Numbered from the stretch's first letter, positions 11,529 through 22,350 are shown. The stretch: 64,000 nucleotides of DNA from Undaria pinnatifida (GCA_012845835.1 JABAKD010000016.1:4701919-4765918); one strand, 5' to 3'. Notes: a model not told the origin generated them from the letters alone. A program made the numbers and translations.

Positions 11529-13756
11529 CGGGGGGGGGGCTAAATGTAAATGGTCAATCTCTTAAAATCTAGCGCACCGCGACAACAAAAAACAGAATCC
11601 CCCATACAAACCGCGAAATACACAAGATTTTGGGCCAAAGTGCTTGGAACCAGCACTGGACCACCCTTGCAGTTGATGAGCGCGCTCTACCTTCGGCCCA
11701 AACTACTTGGAATATGGAGTTGGATCATGATTGCAGAGACAAGGTAACGAGCTCCACGCCAACGCAGGCCGTATAACCATGATACCCATCAGTCTGGCAT
11801 GGTTTCACACTCGCACTCACCCTGTTCGCAACTTCCGTCCTCACGCGATCCGCCACCGCCGCCGCAAGAACTCGAGAAAACGCCTGCCATTCATTACAAG
11901 AACACGCGAAAAAGAGCCACAAAAGCGCAAGCAAACGAAACCAAATATTAAAACGACAAAATATCGCAAGCGGTGTACGATGGTATGCTGCTCTGATTCA
12001 ATTTTGCTCCATTCACGCAATTGCCACACTGTTGCTGTTCGGTTCGGGTATCGGTTTGATTCGATCTGATTCGTTTTCCGTTTCGGTCTCTGTTTCGTGT
12101 GTCGGTTCGATTCGGTTCGGTTCGGTTCGATTCGGTTCGGTTCGGTTCGGTTCGGTTCGGTTCGGTTCTGTTCTGTTCTGTTCTGTTCTGTTGGGTTTCC
12201 GTTTCGTTTCGTGTTGGATCGGTTCGATTCGGTTCGGGAAAAAAAAAATCGATTCGGTTTCCGTTTCGATTTCGGTTCGGGTCGGTTCGATAGTCGGTAT
12301 GGCTCAGATGAATTCGGTATGGTTAGTCCTTCTCTTACCTCCGACGCGAGGAGTCGTCCGATTATCTGATCGTCGCCACCACTGCATGCCGTCGAGACGT
12401 GAAACGACGTGGAAAACGATACGAAACGGCACAAAGCGACGCGCAGCGACACGAAGCAAAACGGCACGAAAAGACAAATAAACGATACGAAACAAATCAG
12501 CACCCAGATATACTTACAAAAACAACACACATGTACAAGATAAGCAACAGCCCTCAAATGTAACGAATGAACGTCGAGCGAAATGAGCGCCCAAAGGTCG
12601 TTGTAGGTATCTATATCATGAGTAGGAATATCTATATTATGAGTAGGAACAGTTTTCCGTACCGAAAATAATGCGTGGTCAACAATCAAATAAACTGAGG
12701 CAAGCCAGAACTGAGTACTGGCACGCACCCTCCTCTCCTCCCCCGTCCCGCCCTTCTCGCCATCCCCCGCGTCACCTCACCTTTTGCCCTTCTTATCGTA
12801 GACACTCCCGCCATCGGCCTTTCTGGCGGCATCTTTGCGCACGCTGCCGACTTCGGACCCCGTTCCCCATGCGTTCGAAGGAATGCCCGACGCCGCGCAT
12901 TGCTCCGACGCTAGAGACAAGTGCGATCCCTTACGGGTGAGCTGCATTCATCGAAGGAAGGGTAGGGTAGGGTAGGGCAGGACAAGGTAGAGGCAGGGCA
13001 GGGCAGGGCAGGGCAGGGTAGGGTAGGGTAGGGTAGGGTAGGGTAGGGTAGGGTAGGGTAGGGTAGGGTAGGGTAGGGTAGGGTAGGGCAGGGCAGGGCA
13101 GGGTAGGGTAAGATAGGGTAGGGTAGGGGTAGGGTAGGGTAGGGTAGGGGTAGGGTAGGGGTAGGGTAGGGTAGGTCGGGGTAGGGTAAGGCAGGGGTAG
13201 GGTAAGGCAGGGGTAGGGTAGGATAGGGTAGTGGGGGTAGGGATAGAGGTGTAATTATATAAATTATCATACAAAACAAGCTGCGTGGCCGTCGTCCGCA
13301 GGACCATTTAGCATGGCGTATGTTGGGCGAGAGCGGAGCATAACCTGAGGCGATGATTTTCGGGAACCACATACGATACGATACGACTACGACTCGCAGA
13401 AGACAGCAAACCACTCTCTTTCAATGCTTCAATTGTCACCATACTTCGTCAGAGCCTCCTGCTCTGAACTGGTGTGGATTTCCCACGAAACAACGAGTGT
13501 GGGATAAACAATCCAGTTCTACATGGGGTAAGGCTTCTCCGGCAAGTCAACCAACAACCCAATAGGCGTGGCGCGGCCGCCTTGCGCACTCACCGGCGCT
13601 CTCTCCGTAGCCCCAAAGCTTCCCTTTGGCCTTCTGTCTTTCCCGGACGTGGGCGTCGAAGCGGACGGCCCCCCCCTGTCCTTCCCGGGTGGAGTCAAAG
13701 CAGACCCCCCCGCGCTCACCGAACCCGGCCCCTTGATCACAACGCAGTGGTCAGGC
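8751..13756 (-). CDS. Multi-exon coiled-coil protein, unknown function
   Basis: Seven minus-strand exons join without breaking frame: 13756-13594, 12941-12781, 12381-12339, 11883-11821, 10881-10783, 9318-9148 and 8894-8751 (TGA stop). Donors are GTGAGT, GTGAGG, GTAAGA, GTGAGT, GTGAGT and GTAGGT; acceptors include TCTGTTAG, GAATGCAG, CCTTGCAG and GTGTCCCAG. The 280 encoded residues start with a disordered Gly/Pro/Ser region, then a basic phospho-site-like RKGSHLS, then helices (IIGRLLASEAFSRVLAAAVA; EHEALLNRMCELEQMV), a glycine run, and a C-terminal heptad segment (LLRSERKENQVRVQYLAERV and on) that resembles a leucine zipper without a recognisable bZIP basic region. Likely a scaffold or nuclear/cytoskeletal coiled-coil protein; the role is not known. 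A likely further exon is 13964-13876 (acceptor CTCCCTCCCTAG, 29 codons, ends two bases into a codon as required). The start codon is not resolved. Introns hold minisatellites and G-runs. Confidence 0.8.
9755..10640 (+). repeat. 41-bp minisatellite, two blocks
   Basis: Blocks at about 9755-10045 and 10320-10640 repeat a unit of about 41 bp containing CAGAAGTTCCGGGTACGGGT; some units carry ATTGTGGCACGGGCG instead. Both lie within one intron of the minus-strand coiled-coil gene. The reverse complement matches the minisatellite at 24.0-25.4 kb. Confidence 0.85.
10895..11130 (+). repeat. CAAT/CAATCAAC microsatellite-like tract
   Basis: Repeated AATCAACCAATCAATCAAT blocks, imperfect in the left part and nearly pure (CAAT)n at about 11078-11120. 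Intronic to the coiled-coil gene. Confidence 0.75.
11360..11539 (+). repeat. Duplicated ~60-bp segment ending in a long poly-G run
   Basis: TTTGTGATGG...ACATTGGCTCATTT is present twice (about 11358-11425 and 11452-11500). The second copy runs into an uninterrupted G run of about 30 bases at 11499-11528, a C, then ten more G. Intronic to the coiled-coil gene. Confidence 0.75.
12095..12300 (+). repeat. GGTTC / GATTC pentamer array
   Basis: Tandem GGTTC pentamers with GATTC, TGTTC and GTTTC variants. Long open frames in both directions (for example NRTEPNRTEPNR on the minus strand) are a by-product of the 5-bp period. Intronic to the coiled-coil gene. Confidence 0.85.
12955..13240 (+). repeat. 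Interstitial TAGGG array
   Basis: About 280 bp of TAGGG pentamers, with GGCAGGGCAGG variants at the left and GTAGGGGTAGGG variants at the right; the core at about 13016-13086 is a pure 5-bp repeat. It lies in an intron between the 12941-12781 and 13756-13594 exons. The strand is capable of G-quadruplex formation. Confidence 0.9.
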
Positions 13757-14189
13757 CTAACAGAGAGAGAAATATACGTCAAAAACGGCGTTGGTGTTTG
13801 GCAATGGTTAGAGTTGAACGACAGTTCGACGCGAATCGAAAGAGGGAAGAAAGTGCCAAAGTCTTGCCTGTCCACTGACAATGTTGCGATAAAAAGGAAG
13901 GCGCGTATCGCGGTGAGGAGGGCGGAGAAGAGACAGCTTTAGTGACCCCAGACCTGAGTCCCGTCTAGGGAGGGAGAGAAGGAGAAGAGAAAAAAGGGCC
14001 AAGACAATAAATACCTCGTAAAAGGAAATTACATACGAGAAAAAAAAAAAAATATATATACGTGGTATAAGAGATCGATCATTTGAGGGGTGGGTTGTCA
14101 GGGTTGAAGATCATTTACGACATCGGCGGACTTCGACAGTTTCGGGGAAAGCCAAACGAGGGTGAGGGTGAGGGTGGGTGTTAACTTTC

Positions 14190-14465
14190 CAGCTCAACAC
14201 GCACGAAATTTCACCCTCAGCGAGCTTCTGGACAAGCTGAGGTCACAGGTGTCTTTCTTCCCTTCTCCCCGCCCGGTACGTGCCCTCATTTATTTTATCG
14301 CGCATAGAGTTCATTCAGCATTCCCACTTTTCAGCTCTTTTACGACCTCGTCGATTTTCATCGAATTTGCGAACTCACACGCTCTCCCGCGCTCCGCTAG
14401 TCAACTTTTCAAAGTCCCTACGAGCACGGGCATGCACTCGGGAGGATTGATTCCAAACCGCATTA
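14190..14465 (-). mobile_element. tRNA-headed SINE, minus copy
   Basis: Reads tail to head on the plus strand: GCTTCTGGACAAGCTG, the TTATCGCGCATAGAGTT motif, a CGTCGATTTTCATCGAA block and a decayed head near CGGGAGGATTGATTCCAAA. It matches the SINE at 19.2 kb throughout but is diverged. Confidence 0.65.
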
Positions 14466-14594
14466 TTGACTATAGTACGGACGAGATTTCACCTACTACT
14501 CTGCAGGGGACGCCTGCCGGGTATGGTCAACGTTGAATGGAGATCGTGATCGAAATCGATGGAGATCAATTACGTTAGGTAGGGTAGTACGGAG

Positions 14595-14870
14595 ATACTT
14601 AGTAGAGCTCTGAGTCGGCACGAAGTTGTCAACGAGTTGTCAGTCGGACTACAGTAGAAATTCGATGCAAACCGACGACCATGAAAAGCTGAAAAGTGGA
14701 AATTCTGCACTCTATGCGCGAAAAAAATTAAGGCAAATACTGGGGAGGAGTAGGGAAGGCACCTGTGACCACGGCTTGTCCAGAAGGTCGCTGAGGGTAG
14801 GACATACAACCTCTTATGAGTTGAGCTGGAGACTAAAAGTTTTACTAAAAAAAAAATTGAAAAAAAATAC
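14595..14870 (+). mobile_element. SINE, 5'-truncated plus copy
   Basis: Body and tail of the same SINE: AATTCGATGCAAACCGACGA, CTGAAAAGTGG, CTATGCGCGAAAAAAA, CACCTGTGACCACGGCTTG and an A-rich 3' end at about 14848-14868. It has no recognisable A or B box. Its A-rich tail gives the GTATTTTT that could act as a donor for the open frame just upstream on the minus strand. Confidence 0.7.
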
Positions 14871-15048
14871 CTGGTAGTCGTTTTACGGAGGTGTTGACTA
14901 TCGGACTTATTGGGGTTTCCATACTCGTCGCATGTTTAATGCGGAGTGCATGTTTCCATGTTCGGCGGCGCCCTCTCGGCCGGGGGGGGCGGGGCTGACT
15001 GGACTCGCTTCGCTCTCCTGACTTTGAGTCGGCAAGTCGGCTACCCAT
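14871..15048 (-). CDS. Possible exon with basic, disordered N-terminus
   Basis: ATG (15048-15046) opens MGSRLADSKSGERSESS followed by an Arg/Pro-rich stretch and a Ser/Thr/Pro segment ending VKRLP before a CAG-GTATTT donor. The other two minus frames are closed. It could be a 5' exon of the coiled-coil gene, but it ends one base into a codon, which does not match the next candidate exon at 13964, so the link is not supported. It may equally be chance next to a SINE tail. Confidence 0.2.
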
Positions 15049-15162
15049 CAGTTGGATTCGCCAGCAGACTTCCCGATAAAAGCAACGTAGTTGGCTACCG
15101 GCATCTCCACTTAGTGCTTAGTCGTGAAATGCTGCCGACTCACAGCTCTCGTAATTTCACCA

Positions 15163-15264
15163 TTAACCCCTTTAGAGCCCCCGAACCCCTCCCATAAATC
15201 CGAGTAATTTTAAATCCGAGTAATTTTGTCCCCAAAAACGGGTTTCCAATTGTAAAGGGGTTAA
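15163..15264 (+). mobile_element. TTAA-flanked MITE, copy 2
   Basis: Same family as at 635, bounded by TTAA on both sides. An internal direct repeat (AAATCCGAGTAATTTT twice) makes this copy slightly longer. Confidence 0.85.
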
Positions 15265-16283
15265 CAGCAGCGTCCATCACGGACTTAGAAAACGAGGGAG
15301 ATCCATTCTTTGAGGGGAGCGATAAAGGTGACAAGACACATAAAAATAGACAATTCGACCTCCCACCTCCAGCAACGGTGGGGTGGCACGATACCTCGTA
15401 CGGAAGCATCGGAAAAATACAAAACAGAGGTAGAAATTCGGTCGATTGCTGGGTGCGCCCGTGTGCGTGTTTTTCTCATCTAATCTGTTCTAGTTCTTTC
15501 TCCAGCCCCCCCGCCCCCCCACTTCCGATCCGGGGTCACACCACACCACAGGGCACACGGTTAGTGGTAGGCGGGGCCGTTTTCGCCCATTGGTCTATAT
15601 TTTGTCCATGTGTGGATCTATTGGCTAGGGACCGGTTCGGCCAACGAGCGATCCTGTTGGAGGACGTCAATCGGCCAGGTCCAGTCCAGACTTTCGACAA
15701 CCACAAAAAAAAATCAAAGAGAAGGAAAGAAACCGCAGGGCAGGCAAGCAGGAAGGCAGGCAGGCAGGCGGGCAGGCAGGGGCGTGCGCAACCCGATCTG
15801 CTCAATGCAACGCAAACATTCAAGAGATTCGGTGTCAGAAGCTTGGGGTCGACAAGGAGGCGTGCTTGCACCGGCCTGGCGTTTGTTTGTCTCAAGTTGA
15901 GCGAAACGCATCGTCAATCGCATCGTCGAGCCGATGCCACACGACAGGGTTTACTCAGAGCACGGCTAACAGAGGTCAGCTTTCGAGACGTGTAGCCGGC
16001 CGAAAACGGCACAGCTGTACGTACACATCACAGCTAGGAGTGTCCGTTCGACAACCGGCGGGAGGGCGGGCACGTCAACGATGGCCGCTTGGGTGGGATA
16101 AAAAAAAAGCGGATTTCGGGTGCAAAACGGATCCCAGTTGTTCACTTTTCCTAGCGCGGAAGTTTCTACTCTACACTACTCTTTCTTTTTCGTGGTCGTG
16201 GTCGCTGCCGTGGTCAAAGCTCGATTTCGGTGAGGATCATCGACACGAGATCAGAGCGTTCTTCGCGGGCGTTCTCTAAAAAC
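15265..16283. other. Gene-free stretch with a GGCA-rich microsatellite
   Basis: Holds (GGCA)n-like repeats at about 15735-15780. Two inverted CCAAT pentamers (ATTGG at about 15590 and 15619), read on the minus strand, could belong to a promoter for a minus-strand gene, but nothing else supports this. Open frames on both strands lack splice or domain support. Confidence 0.3.
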
Positions 16284-16465
16284 TAGACGTACACTACTCA
16301 TACAGCTGGGATGGGGAGATCGAGGATTTCGTCGAAACTCAGTAGTAGTTTCGCACGCTGCGTTCATGACAAAACGACCGCGTGCGTTTGTGTGTACGCA
16401 TGCCTTTACGAAGGAGATGTTATAGGTCGGCGGCAGCCCTTTCAGCACTGCTAGCTAGTACCAGG
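16284..16465 (-). repeat. R4 repeat, minus copy
   Basis: Carries the R4 landmarks inverted: ATACAGCTG, GAGATCGAGGATTTCGTCGA, then TATAGGTCGGCGGC. Diverged. Confidence 0.55.
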
Positions 16466-16929
16466 ATCAACAAGCACAATACGCACGGCACCCACGCCCA
16501 CTCCCGAGGATAGAGGTACCCATGGTCACTCTCGAGGGCCCACTACTCACAGTCACTCTCGAGGATTCAGGTCCAGGAGGACTCATCACACAGTACGGGT
16601 CGAAATTTTGGGGTAAACGTTTCTGACGTTGTGACCAACTGAGCTCCTCCAACGAGGGGAAACACTACCGGTTGGTCTGATACTTTTACGAGATTGTTAG
16701 TTCTATCGTAGAACTAGTATAGTATAACATGTAGCGTAAAAAAATGTTGCGCAAGGGAAAGCCGTCCAAGTCACGTAGTATCGGGTGAAGTTTTATTGAG
16801 CTCATGTTGGGAGCTCAGAAAATTCTTGGAATCTGCTGCACCCCCTATCTTGTATAGCTGGCGGGGTTCAAGCGTCTGAGCGGGAGGAGGGTGCCAAGCC
16901 GGAGGGAGCACGGCGGTGGGCGGCAATTC

Positions 16930-17345
16930 TCACAGTACCAAAACTATTCCCACCTCAGACCGATCACGATCTAAATCATCTCGGGCAGATCACGATCTAG
17001 ATGGCCTCTCGGACAAATCACGACATAATTGATCTAGATCGTCTCGGACAGATTACCGTGTACATGATCTAGATCATCTCGGACACATCACCATCTATAT
17101 GATCTACTAAATTGATCATCGCGGACAGATCACGATCTAGATTATCTACATCATGTATCAGTCGCCGTGATACGATGCATAGGATCTGTGACGTCTCCAA
17201 CCCACGAAACATGTGCTAGGTAACGCAGATCGCACGGCTCCTACCCGGAAACATGATCTAAGCCGTACAGATCGTATGTACCATGGATCTGCCTGCTCCT
17301 AGATAATACAGTAGGATCTACATGATCTAAATCGTCACCTGCCGG
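16930..17345 (+). repeat. Degenerate GATCTAGAT / GGACAGATCAC tandem array
   Basis: A loose repeat of about 35-40 bp built on ACAGATCACGATCTAGAT with ATCATCTCGGAC spacers; palindromic GATC-rich motifs throughout. No coding sense. Confidence 0.7.
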
Positions 17346-17659
17346 AGGCGTCAAAGTACATTCCAAACCCTGGAGAACCTTAAATCGACACCAAACGAAA
17401 ACCTCTTACTGTAGTCAATATTGCCCGATGTCTCTGGTGACAAAGTGGCCAACCAAAACACCAAAAACACTGCTGTCCATCTCTTAGACCGCCGTCGCCG
17501 CTACTGCTGTACTACAAGCAACACTACTATTTTACCGGTCCTACCGTTCACCATAGCACATAAACTTGACTACGACACAGCAGTAGTACCCGACCTGGAG
17601 ACAAAAAATATCCTGCTACATACCCGACTTCCTATGCATTATACGATGATATATTTCAA

Positions 17660-17836
17660 TTAAAAATACACTTCATACAGCTGTGAGATCGAAGACTTCG
17701 TCGAAAATCATACTTGCAAGCTGCGTGTGATACAACAATCGCGCGTGAAACTCAGGGTTGTGTCGTCACTAAGGATGTAGGTCGGCGACTCCCCCCAGAA
17801 CTAGTTAGTGTAGCTATCAGGGTCAACAGGGTGACG
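17660..17836 (-). repeat. R4 repeat, minus copy
   Basis: Inverted R4: ACAGCTGTGAGATCGAAGACT, CGTCGAAAATCATACTTGCA, then TAGGTCGGCGACTCCC and TAGCTATCAGGGTCAAC. A TTAA-MITE is inserted immediately beyond its 5' side at 17837. Confidence 0.75.
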
Positions 17837-17925
17837 TTAACCCCTTCAGAGCCCCCGAACCCCACACCATACTAAATCCAAGTGATTTTGTCCCCAAAAA
17901 CGGGCTTCCTTCCAGTTGCAAACTC
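17837..17925 (+). mobile_element. TTAA-MITE, copy 3, right end lost
   Basis: Starts TTAACCCCTTCAGAGCCCCC and follows the family to CGGGCTTCCTTCCAGTTG, after which the AAAGGGGTTAA end is missing. Confidence 0.75.
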
Positions 17926-18784
17926 TGTGAACGGCAACTCGATAAAACCGTTTGAAAGGGGGCCAAAATATAACGGCTGCGGAACGAACCAGCTTATAAT
18001 GTGCAAGGGGGAATTGAGTATAATGGTGTATAAACCTGCTTGACTGAAAGAAGATGGAAATTTCGACCAGAGACGTACGTCGGTCACAAGCAGTGATCCG
18101 GTGGTTCTTTGTGGAAAGGCCATCGCGCAATATGGATAATAAGTACGCCGGGATATCCTCTAGAGTATATCCTGTGGTCGTATTATGTAGTCGTACGTAT
18201 GACCGGTCCTACGATGATACAATAGCGAAAGCTATACGACCACGTACGATACACTATCGCACCCGCTGGACCTACGTACGTACGACTGATCTGTATGATA
18301 CACTATTAATACTGCTGTTGAACCAACAAGTAATCAAAGCAGGAAAAATACTTCAAATGAAACGCAACCAGACTCCGGACGGATGTATTTCACGTGCTGA
18401 AAAAGCGCCCGTCCACAGCTACGTCATGGATGGGACGGAGGGCGACACATGATGAGCCACCCTACGCCTTCAACGCTGAGAGGGGGCGGCGGCGAATGAG
18501 GAAGGGGAGACGGGTTACGCAGGGACCAGGCGGGCCGGGCCGCCTCTGGGACCAGACGCGCTACGCAACGCCAAAGTGGCCTGCAGTACCGTGCTTCAAT
18601 TTACAAACCGTTGTATTTTTTCCAGGGGTATCATTTCACCCAGGAAGTACTGGAGCAGATCATAACCATGAGTCAACACAACAGGGTTTGCTGCTGCGGT
18701 TACGCGAGCTTTGCCCAGCGGCCCGATTGCTACTTGCGATACAGCAGTAGCTACGGTCAGCGCTGTCCCGGGGCTCGCTGCTAC

Positions 18785-18965
18785 AGCAGCAGGCCCTCCT
18801 TAATAAGCCGGTATCCCGATAGAAGGCGGTCAAAATGGCTTGGCATGACTGGGGAATGCACTCATAAACCTCGAAAAATAAGGCGGCTTCCCTCTATAAG
18901 GCGGTCATAATGCTATGGCACACCGCTGCCTTACCGGGGGACCCCTATATAGTGCGGTACTTTAC
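18785..18965 (+). mobile_element. CTATATAGTGC-type MITE, subtype 2
   Basis: Ends in GGGGACCCCTATATAGTGCG on the right; internal blocks GGTATCCCGATAGAAGGCGG and GGGGAATGCACTCATAA recur in inverted order at 47.43-47.59 kb, defining a dispersed element. The terminal core is shared with the elements at 26.65, 37.04 and 55.09 kb. Confidence 0.6.
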
Positions 18966-19212
18966 TCCATCATGCGAGATTACAACCTCCGACTTTGCGG
19001 AGGGCCGGGCTTGCTTGTTAGCGCGTTGGCCATCACCGTGCCGCCGTCCCTTGCGTCCGCAAAAAGCGAACGTCAATCAGCTCGGTAAGGGTACGGGGAA
19101 TATCTCATTATACCGAGCGTAAAAATTACCAATCGGTGGAGTCTCGCCAGTCTTGCCCCTGAGGTGCTGGTACAGACTTCAAGTCTCCTTGTCAGGCTCA
19201 GGGCCTCATAAA
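18966..19212. other. Gene-free stretch
   Basis: Short spacer between the MITE and the SINE; no feature seen. Confidence 0.4.
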
Positions 19213-19504
19213 AGCCGGTCGCCCCGGTGGCGTATCAGGTTATCCTCGAGCCTGGTATAGGTCAGTTTCGTGAGTTCGAGCCCCGCCGAGTGCATACTCG
19301 TATAAATTCGTTGGGACTTTTTCTTGTGGACAAATTGACTTGCGGAAAGCGCGAGAGCGTGAGTTAGCAACATTCGATGTACAATCGACGAGCAGTGGGA
19401 TTGCTGAACCCTATGCGCGATAAAAATTGAAGGCAAGAACCGGGGAGGAGAAGGGATGACACCTGTGACCACGGCTTGTCCAGAAGCTGGAAAGTGAAAG
19501 TGTG

Positions 19505-19541
<37 letters not shown>
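19213..19541 (+). mobile_element. tRNA-headed SINE, full-length copy
   Basis: The head has a good A box (TGGCGTATCAGG, about 19228-19239) and a near-consensus B box (GAGTTCGAGCCCC, about 19272-19284), spaced as in a tRNA gene. Then comes a body of about 190 bp (ACTTGCGGAAAGCGCGAGAG; GTGGGATTGCTGAACCCTAT; CACCTGTGACCACGGCTTGT) and a poly(A) tail of about 33 bases. The head does not close into an intact tRNA cloverleaf, so this is a SINE rather than a tRNA gene. Other copies: 14.19, 14.6, 27.98, 33.34, 34.2 and 43.54 kb. Confidence 0.85.
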
Positions 19542-19543
<2 letters not shown>

Positions 19544-19983
19544 CTTATACACCAGGTAGGTCTAATGTCTTGTGCCAACTAACCGCTGCTCTATGTGCTG
19601 TCTCAACAATTAAACCGTTCAGGCCGTGTATACTCCAAGACATGGTGGTACAACACAACCATAATGACAGGTATTTGACATGTGTATTGTGTATCCGACT
19701 TGTAGTTCGCGACCAACGGCGATGCCTGTATCTCTCGAGGACGAAGCATAGGCGATGGATACGATACAAACAACAGTTGGAAGCTCACCCACACACTACG
19801 ACAAAAGACAGCACGCCCACAACAGAACAAGCAGCCCGAGCAGCGGCCGTACCGATTGATTCTTCACCATGCTCATGACATACATGTTTCACCATGCCAG
19901 GTAATAACCCTACTGCTGTCCACGGAACGTACACCAGAGCAAACACTAAGCAGCTAAGTGCTATCATACGGCATGTACTGTAC

Positions 19984-21173
19984 CAGCATAAGAGAAGGCG
20001 TTCCAATAGATCCTCGTATGCGTTATGAAACTCGTTCCTCACGGCCATCATCGCCATCATCGTGGAAGAGACAACTTCGCTCACAGTCAGCTCTTGTCGC
20101 TGGGTATAACTACGCCACTACCACGCTCCACGATTTACAGCAGTACTTGTCGAGGGGTGGCGTCCGTTGTGCGCCGCGATCGTGGGTGTTCTAAGGTCAT
20201 AAAAGAAGAAACGCGAGAGGAAAGAACCAACTGACGGGTGGAAAGGCGCGAAAAAGCAAAAACAGGAAAATAAAGAAAAATAACAACAGAGACCAAACTC
20301 GGCAAGGAGAGGAATCGAATCTGATGAAGCAGCAAAAAAAAACGTTTTCACACTCATGTTGCTGTTATGTTGTAACCCATAGGACGGAATGTTGACTGTC
20401 GACTAATGTCTCACAAGTCTCCGATTTTGGGTGGGATATCTGTTGCTGCCGCCGGCTAGGTGCTGCCGAAGTTGCTACATCGACTAGAAACAAAGACAAA
20501 ACCGCCGTATTTCGTTGAATTTATAGTTCGCTTTATTGCGAAGGGTAGTGGGGAACAGGTGGGGAACAGGGGAATAGCCGAATGGTCCAACCAACGCCGT
20601 AGAACTTGTTTTTCATTATTCTCATGCCGTCCTCTATACCTTTTGCTTTTCAATTGATTTATCCTTTCCCTTTTTTCTTCTTTCTTATACTCCGGAGTAT
20701 TTCTTTTTGTTTTGTCCATATTTTCATTTGTTCTCTTCTGTCGCAACTACAGCAGTAGTTCGTAGTAGTCTGGCGTGCTGCCTTGCAAACTGCGTTTTTC
20801 GCCCGCGTGTTCATTGCGGTTGGCATTGCATATTGCATGGCCAAACCACCTTGCTGTATTTGCAATACTATGCATCTCTGTCTCGTAGTTTGTGACCACA
20901 GAGCTGGTCCCTCTGGGAGACATCGGCATAGACACCGGTTGGGCTGGATGTAGATAGATGGGTGCAAATATCAGTTCAACCTGAAGAACACAACACACAA
21001 CAAAGTCGCAAGGCAGCCACAAAACAAGAAAAACGGACGAAGCCCTATTGAATATACGCTGTAATAGTTTTAAATGAAAGAAAACTATATTATACCAGGT
21101 ACGAGCTACTCTTCCAAAAACAGAAAAAAGCGGTGGTTACCTCCTGGCCTCCACCCCTCTCTGACCCCGCCCC
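19984..21173 (-). CDS. Two exons of a minus-strand gene, unknown function
   Basis: A 33-bp exon (21173-21141) sits between a strong acceptor (GGCTTGTTTTGTCGCAG) and a GTAACC donor and encodes GAGSERGGGQE. The next exon (20099 to about 19984) follows TATACCCAG in the same phase and encodes RQELTVSEVVSSTMMAMMAV then RNEFHNAYEDLLERLL, an amphipathic helix. The donor of the second exon is not certain: GTACAG after TTATGCTG or GTACAT six bases on. The intron of about 1 kb carries an R3 repeat. No domain is recognised and neither end of the gene is found; a possible upstream exon lies near 21.45 kb (acceptor TTGCTTTTTCGTAG). Confidence 0.4.
20770..21000 (-). repeat. R3 dispersed repeat, minus copy
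   Basis: Contains GTTTGTGACCACAGAGCTGG and CATCGGCATAGACACCGGTT and GGCTGGATGTAGATAGATGG. The same order recurs at 47.70-47.90 kb and, in part or inverted, at 26.31-26.46, 27.47-27.61, 28.48-28.56 and 41.22-41.29 kb. No coding sense; open frames across it are shadows. Confidence 0.65.
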
Positions 21174-21659
21174 CTGCGACAAAACAAGCCCGACGTACCA
21201 CAAGAGCCACCGCGATACGATCAGATCATCACACACGCTCGGCTGTACACGACGACGAGAAAGAAAGGCCCATTGGTGAACTCAACGGGTATTTCATTGC
21301 ATTTCTCATACATACCTGGTACACACAAACAAGAGTCTTGGGAGTATAATGCTACTGGTCTACGGTACTCTGTTGTTCGTATTGTGCCAAAAACTGTCCA
21401 ACAGACGATCCCAAAAATGAAACCCACACCATAGGGAAGGTATGTCCGTCCGAGTCCCGTTCCATCGCGCCAGTCGTGCTACGAAAAAGCAAGACAGCGA
21501 CTCGCCAATTCAAGAAAGCGGACGCAGAATCAGTCAGTCCGACCACAAAAACACATCAAACTCAAACCGTGAACGCGCACCTGAGAGGCAGCCACAGACT
21601 CAGAGATCCTCCTGTAGACTAAATGAACAAACCGGTTAAAATAAACTACCAGGAACAAA

Positions 21660-22180
21660 ATAGTTCCACGTCCATCTGGTATCTTGAATGTGTGCGTGTG
21701 CGTCGAATAAATCATATGCACCCCCAGGAGTGTACGTAAGCCATGCACCCGCACCCTCATTTAATATAGTACTACTCATACTAGTATACCGATTTACCTG
21801 GACCAGTCCCAAGTCGACCAGAAGCCTGAGCCCTGACCAAGGGGTGGGATCAGGATGTGTGTGTTGTCTCCACAGTAGTAAACCGTTCCTTCTACCCAAC
21901 GACACCAGTTCCCTTCTATTTTTGCTATGGTCTGGGTTGTCTTGCTGTGTTCTCGTATCCGGTACGCTAGCATTTCACCTACGTCATAGATGAATTTGCG
22001 ACTGTTTGGGTTACTTAGTTTCACAGTCTGTGGCCACGTCAGTTGTATCTCGCTAGGGCAAAGAATCAGCACGGACTCTAAGGATGTACTGATGATGCCG
22101 TTGGGTAAAAAGACATTGAAATTATGAAGAAAACACAAAACACACATCAGTACACAGTACACCCGAAGCAGATCGTGCTT
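21660..22180. repeat. R3-related repeat segment
   Basis: Includes GTGTTGTCTCCACAGTAG, CCCAACGACACCAG and CTAGCATTTCACCTACG, each shared with other R3 copies (21.85, 22.28, 47.27, 51.45 kb). A 131-residue minus-strand open frame here reads well but lies on repeat sequence, so I do not call it. Confidence 0.45.
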
Positions 22181-22350
22181 ATTCTTCATCCTAGGAAAGA
22201 TACAATTTCTGTGATCAGACTGAAACAGAGTAAATCAAAGAGCAGTAGTCGCAATTCATCAAGATAAAGCAAGTGAAATGCTAGCGTACCGGGTACGAGA
22301 ACACAACGAAAGAAACTAGACCATGGAAAAAAAGAAGAGAAAAATCCCGA

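Noticed and set aside
11841-12728. 295-codon minus-strand open frame
   Set aside because: It crosses two supported exons of the coiled-coil gene, their introns and the GGTTC pentamer array; its middle (NRTEPNRTEPNR) is simply the 5-bp repeat translated.
12955-13240. Chromosome end (telomere)
   Set aside because: The array is flanked on both sides by exons of one gene and the sequence continues for 50 kb.
15536-15995. Gene with Ala/Arg/Gly-rich plus frame
   Set aside because: The centre is the GGCA microsatellite; both strands are open and no splice sites bound it.
19213-19290. tRNA gene
   Set aside because: A and B boxes are present but the acceptor, D and anticodon stems do not pair, and the sequence continues into a SINE body with a poly(A) tail.
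21794-22189. 131-codon minus-strand gene
   Set aside because: The frame reads well but its DNA matches R3 repeat segments elsewhere in the window.
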